Shown one piece after another: positions 46,800 through 57,485 of a DNA stretch of 64,000 bases; position 1 is the first letter of the stretch, and each line of letters starts with the position of its first letter. Location of the stretch: contig CM043953.1 in assembly GCA_014529385.2 (NCBI GenBank), positions 92,246,842 through 92,310,841 on the forward strand, given 5' to 3'. The DNA is from Adiantum capillus-veneris (Eukaryota; Streptophyta; Polypodiopsida; Polypodiales; Pteridaceae). The notes beneath the pieces were generated by a model that had not been told where the DNA came from, did not search any database, and saw nothing but the letters and a program-made list of their open reading frames with translations. Made by a program: the position numbers and the translations under genes.

Positions 46800-47250
46800 T
46801 CCTACGAGAACGTCTTGTATTCTTTCTTTGTCTAGAGCATCTGCCTCCTAATTTTCTGCTCTGGGGACATGAAATAGTTTCACTGCTTCAAATTTCCTTA
46901 GAAGATCCTTAACTTGGCGTAGCTGACCAAGTAAAATCTGATTTTTACAAACCCAAGTGCCATTTATCTGCCTTATCAAAAGCAAAGCATTGCCAAACAC
47001 ATTTAGGCGCTAAATTCCTTGTGAAATACATTGTTCCAACCCAAGAATTAGGGCTGCATATTCTGCTTCATTGTTGGAGTGGGAGTGTAATAACCGCCCG
47101 ATGGTGGAGAATACTCAAGATTCTTGTTGCTCATTGAAAATGACTATGCCAACTGGTAGAGTGGTCCATTGTTCTTTTGTATGCTCCGTCAAAAAATAGA
47201 GAGTGAGCTCTTTCTAGCCTAGGACTCTCTACCATTGGTGTTTCTTCCTT
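46800..47250 (-). pseudogene. Gypsy C second (archaeal-type) RNase H
   Basis: The minus strand shows LFFDGAYKR (about 47205), then in a shifted frame HSHSNNEAEYAALILGLEQ (about 47040-47090), and towards integrase NGTWVCKN and HVPRAEN-EADALD (about 46840-46870). DGA, NNEAEY and a C-terminal H-P-R-x-x-N-x-x-AD-LA pattern are those of the additional RNase H found in plant Tat elements between the ordinary RNase H and integrase. Several stops interrupt it. Confidence 0.78.
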
Positions 47251-48767
47251 TGCTTCCGTGTTGACCTTCAACTTCTTCTCATAGTGGCGATGAGTGAGAA
47301 TTCCCGCTAAACTAACCCTGGTGGAGTTTCCTACTTGCATGGTGTAGTCAAACTCTTGTAATCTAACCAGCCATTTAGAGATCCTAGATGAGACATCCAT
47401 GTGTCACATTACATATGGGAAAGCCTCCTCCATTGTCAGGATTACAAAGGGTCTAGGCAGAAGATAGGAGCGGAACTTTGTGGTTGCAAACATTAGTGCA
47501 AGAACCATGTGTTCTACTTTGGTAAATCCCTTTTCTGATGGGGTCATTACACACCTAGAGAAGTAAATAGGAGGCATGAAAGAAGTTTGGGGGTCCTTTT
47601 TCATTAGCACGGCTCTGAGTGTATCACTTCCTACACTAGGGTTCACATAAAATGGCTCATCCCACTTAGGGGGTGAAATGGTGGGAAGCTTAGCTAGGAT
47701 TTGATTTACCTCGGTAAATTGTTGCATGAGAAGACATCCCTCTGGGTGATTTGCTGTAGGGGGAGGACCACTTGAGATAGCAAGTGAATGAACCTGCTTA
47801 AGTATCTTACCTTCTGAAGGAAAGAAACCAACTGCTTAGTAGTGGTGGGTGATGGCAAAGATAGCAGGGCTTGAATCTTGCTAGGGTCAGCCTCAATCCC
47901 TTTTGCTGAAATTACATGGACAAGGAGAGTGAATTTTCTTTCACCAATGTGACACTTATCCGTGCGAAGCTGGCCACCCAAGGTTTGCAGTCTGGTTAAG
48001 CCATCATAGACTTTGCTTAAATGAAGGTCTCGTGAACTATAGATGCAAAAATCATCTATGAAAACCCGTATTGATGTTCCAAAGTAGGGTTGGCTCTGAA
48101 ATGTGGCTGGGGCATTAGCGAGGCCAAAAGGCATCACCCTGTAAGCAAAGCATCCCCAAGGTGTGATGAAGGTTGTCTTCTTATGATCTTCTTCTGCAAT
48201 GCTAATCTGGAAGTATCCTGAGTAGACATCGCACATTGTGTATCGTTCGTGACCCGCCACTTCATTGAGAATTTCATCTTGGAAAGGGAGGGGAAAGTGA
48301 TCCCTCTTCATGGCTGCATTGAGAGGTTTATAATCCACACAGACTCTCCACTTACCATTCTTTTTTGGTGTGACTACTACTAAGGAGACCCATTCTGAGT
48401 CTTCGATAGGGTAGATGAAACCGGCTTGTAGAAAACTTCTCACCTCTTTAAGAAGTGCCTCTTGTTGGACTACTCCAAGTCTTCTGAGATTTTGAACTAC
48501 GGGTTTGCTGCCTTCCTTAAGTTTTATGTGGTGTTTCACTACTGTAATTCCTGTGATCTTATCATAGCCATCAATGAACAAAGTAGTGAAGTTACCTAGC
48601 ATGGAGACATATTCCTTCCTTTCTTCATCGGTTAAATCATTTGAGAGCATTTTTCGAAACTTACCTGCATCCTCTAAGGACTGTGTACCTGATGGTTCCT
48701 CTTGGTTTGTCGGGGGTGTTTCAGATTGTGTCACTCTTTTTGGGTCTTTGAGAATGACCCCCATCAC
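47251..48767 (-). pseudogene. Gypsy C reverse transcriptase and first RNase H
   Basis: RT at 47706-48767: SLVVVTPKKNGKWRVCVDY, PLNAAMKRDHFPLPFQDEI, motif A TMCDVYSGYFQI, TPWGCFAYRVMPFGLANAPATFQ and motif C VFIDDFCIYSS (about 48040-48070). About seven codons usual between ATFQ and QPYFG are missing. The thumb (GIEADPSKIQALLSLPSP) and the start of RNase H (FYVNPSVGSDTLRAVLMKKD, VYFSRCVM-like, KGFTKVEHMVLALMFA at 47404-47727) follow after a frameshift near 47715. RNase H ends DVSSRISKWLVRLQEFDYTM at about 47390. Confidence 0.9.
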
Positions 48768-48899
48768 TTAAATACTACTGTCACTTCCGTCATTGGTGGT
48801 TGTCTCTTCTCCTGAGGTAGACTAATAGTCGTTGGTGGACTCATCTTCTGAAGCCTCCAAGGTCATTTTGTGTTGATTCCTAGTTCTCATGTCATAGAA

Positions 48900-49230
48900 T
48901 ATGGACTTCCCTTTAGCGTCCTTCATCAAAATCATTCCGATGCTCTAGTCTTGTTTAGCTTCCATAGCCATAAGCCAAGGCTTCCCAAGAATGATGGGGT
49001 AGCCCTCCCCTTTGTGTGGCATGACAAAGATGTCTACCTCCACTTCTGTATTGAATGCTTTTACTTTGACCACATTCACAATGCCCTCACATTTCACTCT
49101 TACATTATTTGCCATTTTGGCTCGGCAAGGTGCCGGCCTACTTACCTCTAGTCCTAGATGGTGCATCATCTTTTCACTTGTGACACATATTTGCATGCCA
49201 CCATCTATGTAGACGTTTGAGATTCATTGC
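48900..49230 (-). pseudogene. Gypsy C protease
   Basis: NVYIDGGMQICVTSEKMM, with a D-G-G loop in the place of D-S/T-G, followed by ANNVRVKCEGIV, VEVDIFVMPHKGEGYPIILGKPWLM, the typical hydrophobic-hydrophobic-L-G-x-PWL end of gypsy proteases. It ends with a TAG at about 48944. Frame 48945-49196 carries most of it. Confidence 0.75.
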
Positions 49231-50704
49231 CCCTTGATGTGAGTATCCATAGTTGGTAGGATGTTGGTGAGATCCCTTCCAGAGATAGCCCCAGCTATCC
49301 TGGGTCTTGATTTCCTGGTACTCGCCATTTTTGTCCATTGCCTCCTCATTCTGGGCGCAAGGTGGAGTAATTGGGGCCAAGTTATCTTCGGGACCTGCAT
49401 TAACACATCCTGAACTAAGTCATAGGGTTTTGCATACTCACCTAGTGAGAAGTCCATGATGTCTATCTTCCATCGCGGTTTAGTTGCTTGCTTGCTAGAC
49501 TCGGCCTTCCCTTTCATTTTCTCTTCTCTTTGAGAGGCTTCCTCGTGCCTGGCATGCTTCCGTCCCATAGCATCCACTTCTTCTACCTTTGCTTTCCCTT
49601 TGTGCTTCTCTCGAACTGATTCTTCTACCTCTACCTTCCCTTTAGCCTCCAAGCTAATAACACTCACCGCTTGGTTCACAACAGGTGGTGGGGGTAGTGG
49701 TGGTGGAATGAGAGTTGTGGTGGTGGTTTTTGTTGTACAGGTGGTCAAAGGATCTAGACCGGTGGGATCCGCCCTGGTTGCCTAGGTGGTGGTGGTCTTG
49801 CTCTTGGCGGAGAGATCTGATTCTGTCTCCCCCCTCTATTGAAATTCTGCCTCCTTGGATGTGGGCAGTAGTACATACCATGGCCGTCTTCCCCGCAATT
49901 GTAGCAGCGGTACTCTTGGTTCTACATTCGTTGTCCCCTTCCTTGTTTTGGATTCCTGATAGGTGCATGTCCTTGCTCCACCAGATGCACGGATAAACTC
50001 TCTAGTTGGGTGGTGATGCGATTTACCAGGTCTTGCTACTCCTCTGATGCCTCTTGCGGTTGGGCTCTATGACTGGCTATTGCAGTCACTGGGGTTGGTC
50101 GGACCGAGCTTGTTTTCTCTGACTTGTTTACTCTTTCTTGCATGCGCAGCTTCTTGTCTTTAAGGCGGGCTACTTCTAGTGCCAACTCATATGTTGCAGG
50201 AAACCTTCCCTTCACCTTCTCTCTAAGCGGTGACCATAGACCGGCAATGAAACGGTCCTTCTTTAGGAAATTAGGCGCTCCTTCGCCTTCCTCCAGTGAG
50301 CAGCCCATATCTCCCATAAGTCCACAAATTTGGACTCGTAGGTGGCATACTCTAGCAGACCTCCCTGCTTCAATTCCGTCAGTAGTAGCTACCATAGCTT
50401 CTCCGAGGTTGTTCCTCCACCAACCCTCTTTACAAAAGCAACCCTTAACACATCCTATGCATTCTTGGTAGCCTGGTGCAATGCATTATAACAGGACTTG
50501 GCCTCTACTTTCATTAGTAGAGGAAAAATTCAAAGTCGTGAAGCATCGTCATCTTTGTTGGAAACGACACAAGCAATGTCGAAATCATCCAAAAAGTCGG
50601 TGGTGAGATCTTCTCCCTTCTTTTCACTGAACGTGGGGAAAGAAACACTTGCCAAGGTAGTGACTCAAGAAATTACAAATCTTTTTTTTTTAAAAAAAGA
50701 ATGA
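49231..50704 (-). pseudogene. Gypsy C gag
   Basis: The gag core is at 50036-50395 (FLKKDRFIAGLWSPLREKVKGRFP, ELALEVARLKDKKL). It is followed after a stop by the zinc knuckle CYNCGEDGHGMYYC (about 49870-49915), a perfect C-x2-C-x4-H-x4-C. Then come a proline/arginine-rich linker, partly open at 49654-49968, and a charged region at 49224-49748. Frameshifts separate all parts. Upstream, 50400-50704 continues the gag core weakly (CFCKEGWW..., DVL...). Confidence 0.8.
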
Positions 50705-51721
50705 CAGTAGCGACTCATAGCGGCTTTTTACAGGGGGGGGGTGGATAGGTTAAAACAGGATAAAGATAGAAACATTAAAGGAATGATGGTAATGCAATAT
50801 GGGGAGAATGATAGGGTTTGGGGAATTAAGGATTTCTCCTAGTACCGTCGCACCGAATAGGTACACGATCTTCTATTGGTAGAAGATTTTCCTATCTACA
50901 TAGATATTCACATGCATATGCTACATGAATCTGAACGGGAATGCTGTCGGCCCATTTTTCATCATGCACAGAGGGTGGAGTACTTACTTATACTCTTACC
51001 AGTCGGCACATCCATAGGAGGTTATCGCCTTTCATAGGCTCTACCTTTCCTTCGTCGCTCAGCATGTACGGGGTGATGTCAACGCGTCTGACCACTCCCA
51101 GCCTCTTGGCTAGTAGCAATTGTAAATAATTTCCATAGTCGAAGTGTTGCATGAAATCCACTCCATTCAGTTGCAACTCGTCTCTAGCCCACTGGGTTTC
51201 ACCCGTGGTGGAGAGCTTCTTCAGGATAAGTTGTACAGGGAGAGGAGGAAGACCCTCTACCCGTCTTCCAAAACAGCGAGAGCAGTAGCCAAACCACTCT
51301 TCCTTAGGAAATGGGAATCTTCTTACCACTTCTTCTTCAGGATTGTCGAAGTGGACTGGTAGTACTCGCATGCGTCGTGTGAATCGGTAGGCGACCTTCT
51401 GCCGCTTAGCTTTGGATGACTTCCTCTTTGACAAACTGGGTACAACCCGGCTCTCTGAGCTTGAAGCACTTGCTTGGCTAGATACTTCTCCCTTCAGGGT
51501 CATGTGTTTCCAGACTGGCTTATCTTTTCCTTAAGATTGGCTCGAATAGCCCCTTCAGGCCATTTTGGAGTAAAGGTTATAACTTTGACTGCAGTTTCTT
51601 TAGGGAAGAGAGGCCTCACCATTTTCTTTCCTCCTTTGATGTGAATGACTTCTTCGCGATGAATGTCGATGTAGACGATTTCAACCCCTTCACTGCCTTC
51701 ATTGCTGGCACTCATCGACAA
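50705..51721 (-). pseudogene. Gypsy C N-terminal ORF of unknown function
   Basis: Two overlapping frames, 51500-51721 (MSMSASNEGSEGVEIVYIDI...) and 50988-51503 (MTLKGEVSSQASASSSESRV...). They contain a basic patch (KRKSSKAKRQK) and a folded-looking region RFPFPKEEWFGYCSRCFGRR, LPVQLILKKL, HFDYGNYLQLLLAKRLGV. This lies upstream of the gag core, where ordinary gypsy elements have only a short leader. I do not recognise the domain. 50705-50987 is non-coding with a short poly-G run. Confidence 0.55.
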
Positions 51722-52011
51722 TGTGTTTTGGTTGACAACAGTGATGGCACTTCATAGACCTCCCACCTGATGCTCTCAACTTATGGTTATAATGAGCAAC
51801 GAGATGGAGAATTTACATCTTGAATACTGACGACACTGCAGCCTCGCAGTAGTACTTCAATGAAGACGGCTAGTGCCTCCTTAGTCTCCTCCTCTTTTGT
51901 CCTCCAATTAGAAAATTCCTTCAGCCACTCGTCCATGATTGATGGCGTGCGTCACTTTCAACAATGTAAATTGAAGGTTTCTTAGAAGCCCTCTTCAGTG
52001 GGGGCACCAAA
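51722..52011 (-). other. Gypsy C leader and primer-binding site
   Basis: The sense strand after the LTR reads TTTGGTGCCCCCACTGAAG (51993-52011). TGGTGCC directly at the LTR is a plausible tRNA-complementary start. The tRNA was not identified and differs from the Met type used by all other LTR elements here. Confidence 0.55.
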
Positions 52012-52172
52012 TGACGGGAGCAAAGCGACACCCAGACCCCGACAACCTCTAAAAACGCCGGGGGCCGATGGTACGCCTCGAGCCGGTCATGATAAAGCTA
52101 ACAGGGGGCACCACCTAGCTTTGAGCAGCTAGGACGCAGACCATGATGATGTGAATACCGCAAACTTACACA

Positions 52173-52259
<87 letters not shown>

Positions 52260-53670
52260 ACAAATGATGAAAACTCTCAGGGGTGTGAGGGAGAATTATT
52301 TCTGCGGTATTTACAATGACCTTCCTTCGAGGGAGACGGCACACCGTGGTGATAGAGAGGTAGGGAGAAGAGATGGTGAAACTACTTGGTGCGTTCTCTA
52401 AAGATGACTTGATGATTGTGAAACTTTCTTCCAAGAACGTGTATGTGTGTGTGCATCGACCATTGGAGTCAAGAGGTGGACGTGGCTTCCTTCACATGGT
52501 GCAATTCCCAAAGCAAACCATCACACAAGTTCCCTCCCCATGATGCCAATAGTGTCAATTCTCCCCACTAAAACTCTACCAATTGCTGACCTCTCATGAA
52601 CTGCCCCCCTCGATAGTCACCTCTTAGTGTCCTTTTGTAGGTGTTGGCTGCTTGGATTAGGGTAATCTCGGCTTGATTAGGGTAAGCTAATCGGGGAGAC
52701 AAAGCAAGGCGGTGGGCCCGGTGTGGTTGACCCTTGCTTTGTCTTGGGAGTTATTAAAAATGAAAACCTCCAGGTGGGCCTTTGTGACCATCACCTAGAG
52801 AGAGGGAATTTACAAATTGGAAATTTTACAAGGCTTGGGTGAAAACTGAAAAAATGATGATAACCTACGGTTTACTGAAATGGTGTCGTGGTTGCGTGAT
52901 GGCAGCGAATGGTGTGTTGCCGTTGCGTCCGTGTAGCATGTTCTTATTTTTGGGGTCGGCCGGGGCATACCTTTGGCATCTTTGTTCCTTTTCTTGTCCC
53001 CGATGGCGCGTGCTTCGGACTTCTCCTTCTTTTGTTGATGTGTCGTAGTCGTAGGATCCTCCGTTTTTTTTGAATTTTATGTGTGGTGCGTGCATATATG
53101 CATGTGTGTCTATATATGGGTGCCTGTGCGTGAGCGTGAGCATGTGTGTATATATATAGATGTGTGTGCGTGTATATTTATATGTGTGCGCGTATGCGTG
53201 CGTGGGAATGGGGGGGTGATATTAATATATACATATATATGTTTCTTTTTCAATTTGATTTTTGGACTTGGCGACGCAGAGGCGGAAGGGGGGGGGGGGA
53301 GAGATGGTGAATGATAGAGGGGGTGCATGCAAGCATGTGTGTGTTTGTGTGTGTGTGTGTGTGTGAGGGTGTGGGGAAGCGGGTGTGTCAAGGCGGTAGC
53401 TGGACGGGCTAGTGGGAGAGAGAGAGAGCGCGAGCGCCGGAAGCCGGGTTACAGGTGTGTGTGGCCTGCTGTGCACGCGAGCGCGAGGGCGAGAGGATGG
53501 GGAGAGTGAGGTGGTAAGGGGGAGGGTGATAGGGTTGTGTGTGTGGCTTCAAGCACGCGATCGCGAGGGTTGGGTCCGGGATGCGAGGCGTGTGCCCATG
53601 TAATTCGACAGCGGGTGGAAAGGGGGGGGGGGGGGGGGGGGGGGGGCGCTTAGTCAACGAGAGAGGGGGG

Positions 53671-53756
<86 letters not shown>

Positions 53757-53912
53757 TTCCCCTAAGGCGGGTTCCCACCGTAGAGGAAAAAGAGTGAGAG
53801 AGGGTGTGAGGTTGTGAGAGAGGTTGAGAGGGGATAGGGGATAGGGTGAGTGGTGGAGAAGGGAATTGAGAGAGAGAGAGAGATTCATTTCATGGTCTGT
53901 GGGGCCACTCTC

Positions 53913-53983
<71 letters not shown>

Positions 53984-54508
53984 AGAGCTAGGTGAAGATA
54001 CGGGGGGTGGTGGTGGGGGGGGGTGTTAGGCTAGTGGTCGGCTAGGGTTGGGGGGAGGAAAACGGGGGGGGGGGGGGGTATAAGGCCGGAGGGAGTGTGG
54101 ACAAGCAGAGAGAGGGGGGGGGGGGGGGGGGGTATAGTGGCCCACCAGGGCTGGAGTGTGGACAAGCAGAGAGAGGGAGGGAGAATATTTGGAAGAGAGA
54201 GAGAGAGAGAGTGAGAGAGAATCATATATGTGGCGGCCCGCCGGAGGGCCAGGTGATGCAGCAGCAGAGTAGGAGAGAGAGAGAGAGAATATTGGCGGAG
54301 CCGGGCAGTAAGAGAGAGAGGTGTTATCTTTTGGTGGTAATGGAGAGGTGTGGCCAAATTGGCGGCGCCCCACTAGTGGTTAACCTTAGGGAGGGTATGG
54401 TGAATGGTAAGGGCTTATTTTTTTGTTTTTTTTTTCTTCTTTTGGTAACAAACCTTCACTTCCTTAAGGTGTAGTTCTCACAGTCACGGTTTCGAAAGCC
54501 GACCATCA
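52012..54508 (-). repeat. Gypsy C 5' LTR
   Basis: 2,497 bp. It pairs with 43317-45423. CA/GA arrays at 52170-52256 and long GA blocks at 53675-53752 and 53915-53982, with poly-G runs at about 53621-53646, 54065-54078 and 54113-54132. The length difference from the other LTR comes largely from these arrays and the 75-bp deletion. Confidence 0.88.
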
Positions 54509-57485
54509 ACGTGTTCGCAGGCGCTTTGGTCAAGCAGCATATGTGAGGCCACAAGATGTAGCCTTTGACAGATCGGGGGATGATCATGGAGACCACATTC
54601 CCAATGAGGCAATGTTTGAGCCTGAGATCGATGAAATGATCGAGACGATCATGGATTCAGAAAGTCTTATCTATGATGATATGAAAAGTGAAGCCGATAC
54701 GCCATTATATGATGGAGCACGTGTGTCTAGATTGAAGGCGCTCCTGGTTCTTCTCAACATATAGACAAAGTTTGGATGGAGTGACAATACCATCACAACG
54801 CTTTTCAAGTGATATATTACAGTGTGTTTACTTTAATAAAAAACTATAGATGTATAATGATCTGATAGATTTTTACACAATTGTACCATATTTTTTTCTT
54901 TGTGTAGATTGCTCAAAGAGCACATACTTCCAGCAGCTGATAATGTGATGCCAGATTCCAGAGAGGAAGCAAGAAAGATTTTGCAAAACTTGGGGATGGA
55001 TTACAATTCGATCCACGCTTGTCTTAGTGACTGCATTCTTTTCAGAGGGGAATACATAGACATGGAGAAGTGTCCGAAATGTGATTTTGAGAGATATCGA
55101 GTAGATCTCCATGAAACAAAAATTCCATAAAAGGTTTTGTGACATTTTCCTCTACTTCCTTGCATCAAGCATTTCTTTGAATGTAAGTCCATGGCCTCCC
55201 TAGCATCATGGCATGAGGAGAATAAATCTTCGGATGGTGTGCTACGGATTCCTGCAGACTGCGCAGCCTGGAAACATATAGATGAAACATGGTCGGATTT
55301 TGTCAGGGAAGCTCAAAATTTGTGCCTAGCCTGGCTATGGATGGCGTAAATCCATTTGGTCAAAGATCAATATCTTACAGTGTATGGCCTGTTGTCATCA
55401 TCAACTACAACATTCCCCCGTGGTTGACTACAAAGAAGGGGAACGTATGGCTAAGCTTGATTCTGTCGGGGCGGTATAAAGTGAAGAATATGAATGTGTA
55501 TCTTTGTCCACTATTGAAAGAGATACAACAATTGTGGATTGGCATAGAAGTGGTGGATATGAGCCGACACACAGGCCGACGGAATGCTTTGATCAGAGGC
55601 ATTCTAATGTGGACCATGCATGACTATCCCGGACTAACAGAAGGTTCAGGTGATTTACACTTAAACTCAAACACTGTAAATCTTGGTTTTTCTAAAGCTT
55701 ATCTATTATCATGTGTATACATGCAGGGCTTCAAACAAGAAGATACAGAGCATGTGTCACATGTGGACCTAGACTGAATGCACGTCCAGTGCCCTCATTG
55801 AAGAAACAAATCTACGAAGGTCATCAAGCGTATCTTCCAGAGAATCATGTGTTACGGGATGTCTTTTTGGGAAGAGAGCCACCGAGGATGTCTGCACAAG
55901 CATGGTTAGAGCAGAAGGAGATGTGTGATGACGGTTTGCCCCTAGGGATGAAGAGACTCTCTCTATGGTACGAGTTACCAAATTGGCCCTGACTCATGAT
56001 CAATCACTTGCTCAATCCAATGCACATATTCAAGAATGTGGGTAATCTACTATGGGACCATCTGACCAACAAGAAAGATACTTTGGGAGCCATGGTTGAC
56101 CTTAGAAATGTGGATCGTATGGAGCAATATTGGCCGCAGACGGCATCCAATGGATCGACAAAACTCCCTAAAGCGCCATGGATTTTCACAGGAGCCCAAG
56201 AATGCAAAGTAAAAAGACCATTCGATCTTTGCGGAACCCCACTGGTGTAATGCACTCACTGAACGTGCTTTAATGAAGAAGGAAAGCTTACCGGTTTGAA
56301 GTCACACGACTGGCATAAAATGTGTCAGGTATGTTCATAGTGGATTATATCATAGTGGGAATTGTGTAACAAATTCGTGTGTGGACTTTAATATCATTGT
56401 TGCATGTGTTTTGCAGTTTATTTTACCAGTGGCCATTGAGGGATGTTTGTCTCTTGATGTCCGTAACACAATCTACAAACTTGCGAAGTTGGTGCAATGG
56501 ATCTCACAAAAGGAGATCAACGTAGACTCCATACCATTCGCCAAACTAAACGCTGCGGAGGTTGTGTGCATGTTTGAGAAACACTTCTCTACTACCATGC
56601 TAACCATTCAGGTGCATCTTCTTGATCACATAGTTGATGAGGTGGAAATAGCTAGCACAGTACATTCCAGATGGATGTTCTTTTAGAACGTTTCATGAAA
56701 ACGCTCAAGGGATATGTGTGTTAGAAGGCACGTCTAGAGGGTAGCATGGCAGAAGGTTGGCTGGTATCAGAGCCCCTAGTGTACATTGGAGAGTGGCTAG
56801 ACGGGTGAAAGCATGTTAACATGTCATGCTTTTTCATGTCCCGGACAATGCTAACTAGCACAATTTTGACATATGCTAACTAGTACAATAACTTGAGTTA
56901 TGTCTCCAAGATCTATGGCATATTATATATCAATAGCCAGCACTTGAAACAAGGAATCCAAATGTACAACCTCCGACAAATTTTGATATTATTTGTAAAA
57001 AATTTACCGGACGCCCAACTTTTTGAAGATGTGCTAATTTGAAACTGCTAACTAGCACAAAAAGCGCGACAGGTTAACATGCTTTCACCCAGACGGATTT
57101 GATAAAGCTCGGGACACGCTATGGCGGACCATAGATGATGAGCGCATTTCTCGGATTGTCATGTGCAATCTCGGTAATGAGAAGAAGATGATGGAAAATC
57201 TAGAGGATAAAATCACAATGGAAAATCACAATCCATTGATGCAAAAGTGGATTTCACAATATGAGGATGCAAAGCAAGAGCGACAAAAGACACGAATTGA
57301 GTGGAGATGGGGAAGACGACCACCGATGCACTATCCGACCGGTTTGGAGAGCCTATCAACATTCATGAGCTTAAGATGGTTGCACAACCAATTGAAAAGT
57401 GCACAACAGTGTGGTGAAGAAGTGACTGAGGAGGAGTGGGAGTACTCTTGGGGTTGCGCTTTCGGGGGATATGTGTTCGCTACGT
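54509..57485 (+). pseudogene. TNP2-like CACTA transposase, main part with DUF4218-like region
   Basis: Continues the gene begun at 43081. Segments: RVRRRFGQAAYVRPQD...LLNI then TAG and TKFGWSDNTIT; LLKEHILPAADNVMP, IHACLSDCILFRGEYIDMEKCPKCDFERYR (TNP2 motif); AMDGVNPFGQRSISYSVWPVVIINYNIPPWL, ILMWTMHDYPGLTE; YRACVTCGPRLNARP, HIFKNVGNLLWDHL; GLKSHDWHKMCQ then FILPVAIEGCLS...HLLDHIVDEVE (DUF4218-like). Three GT-AG introns fit these joins: 54809-54907, 55650-55726 and 56329-56416. Removing MITE-2 restores EWLD-GFDKARD. Stops at 54762, 55127, 55136 and 55990 and a shift near 55320 disable it. Confidence 0.85.
56803..57090. mobile_element. MITE-2, same family as MITE-1
   Basis: A 288-bp insertion with 18-bp perfect terminal inverted repeats GGGTGAAAGCATGTTAAC and about 15 further mostly matching bases. 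It is flanked by AGAC (56799-56802, 57091-57094). Removing the element and one AGAC restores the TNP2 reading frame. The interior holds several copies of GCTAACTAGCACAA and no ORF. Confidence 0.9.

Noticed and set aside
56762-56775. A perfect Met primer-binding-site string (TGGTATCAGAGCCCC) inside the TNP2 gene
   Set aside because: It is in frame with TNP2 coding sequence (GWLVSEPLVY) and no LTR end precedes it, so it is a chance match.
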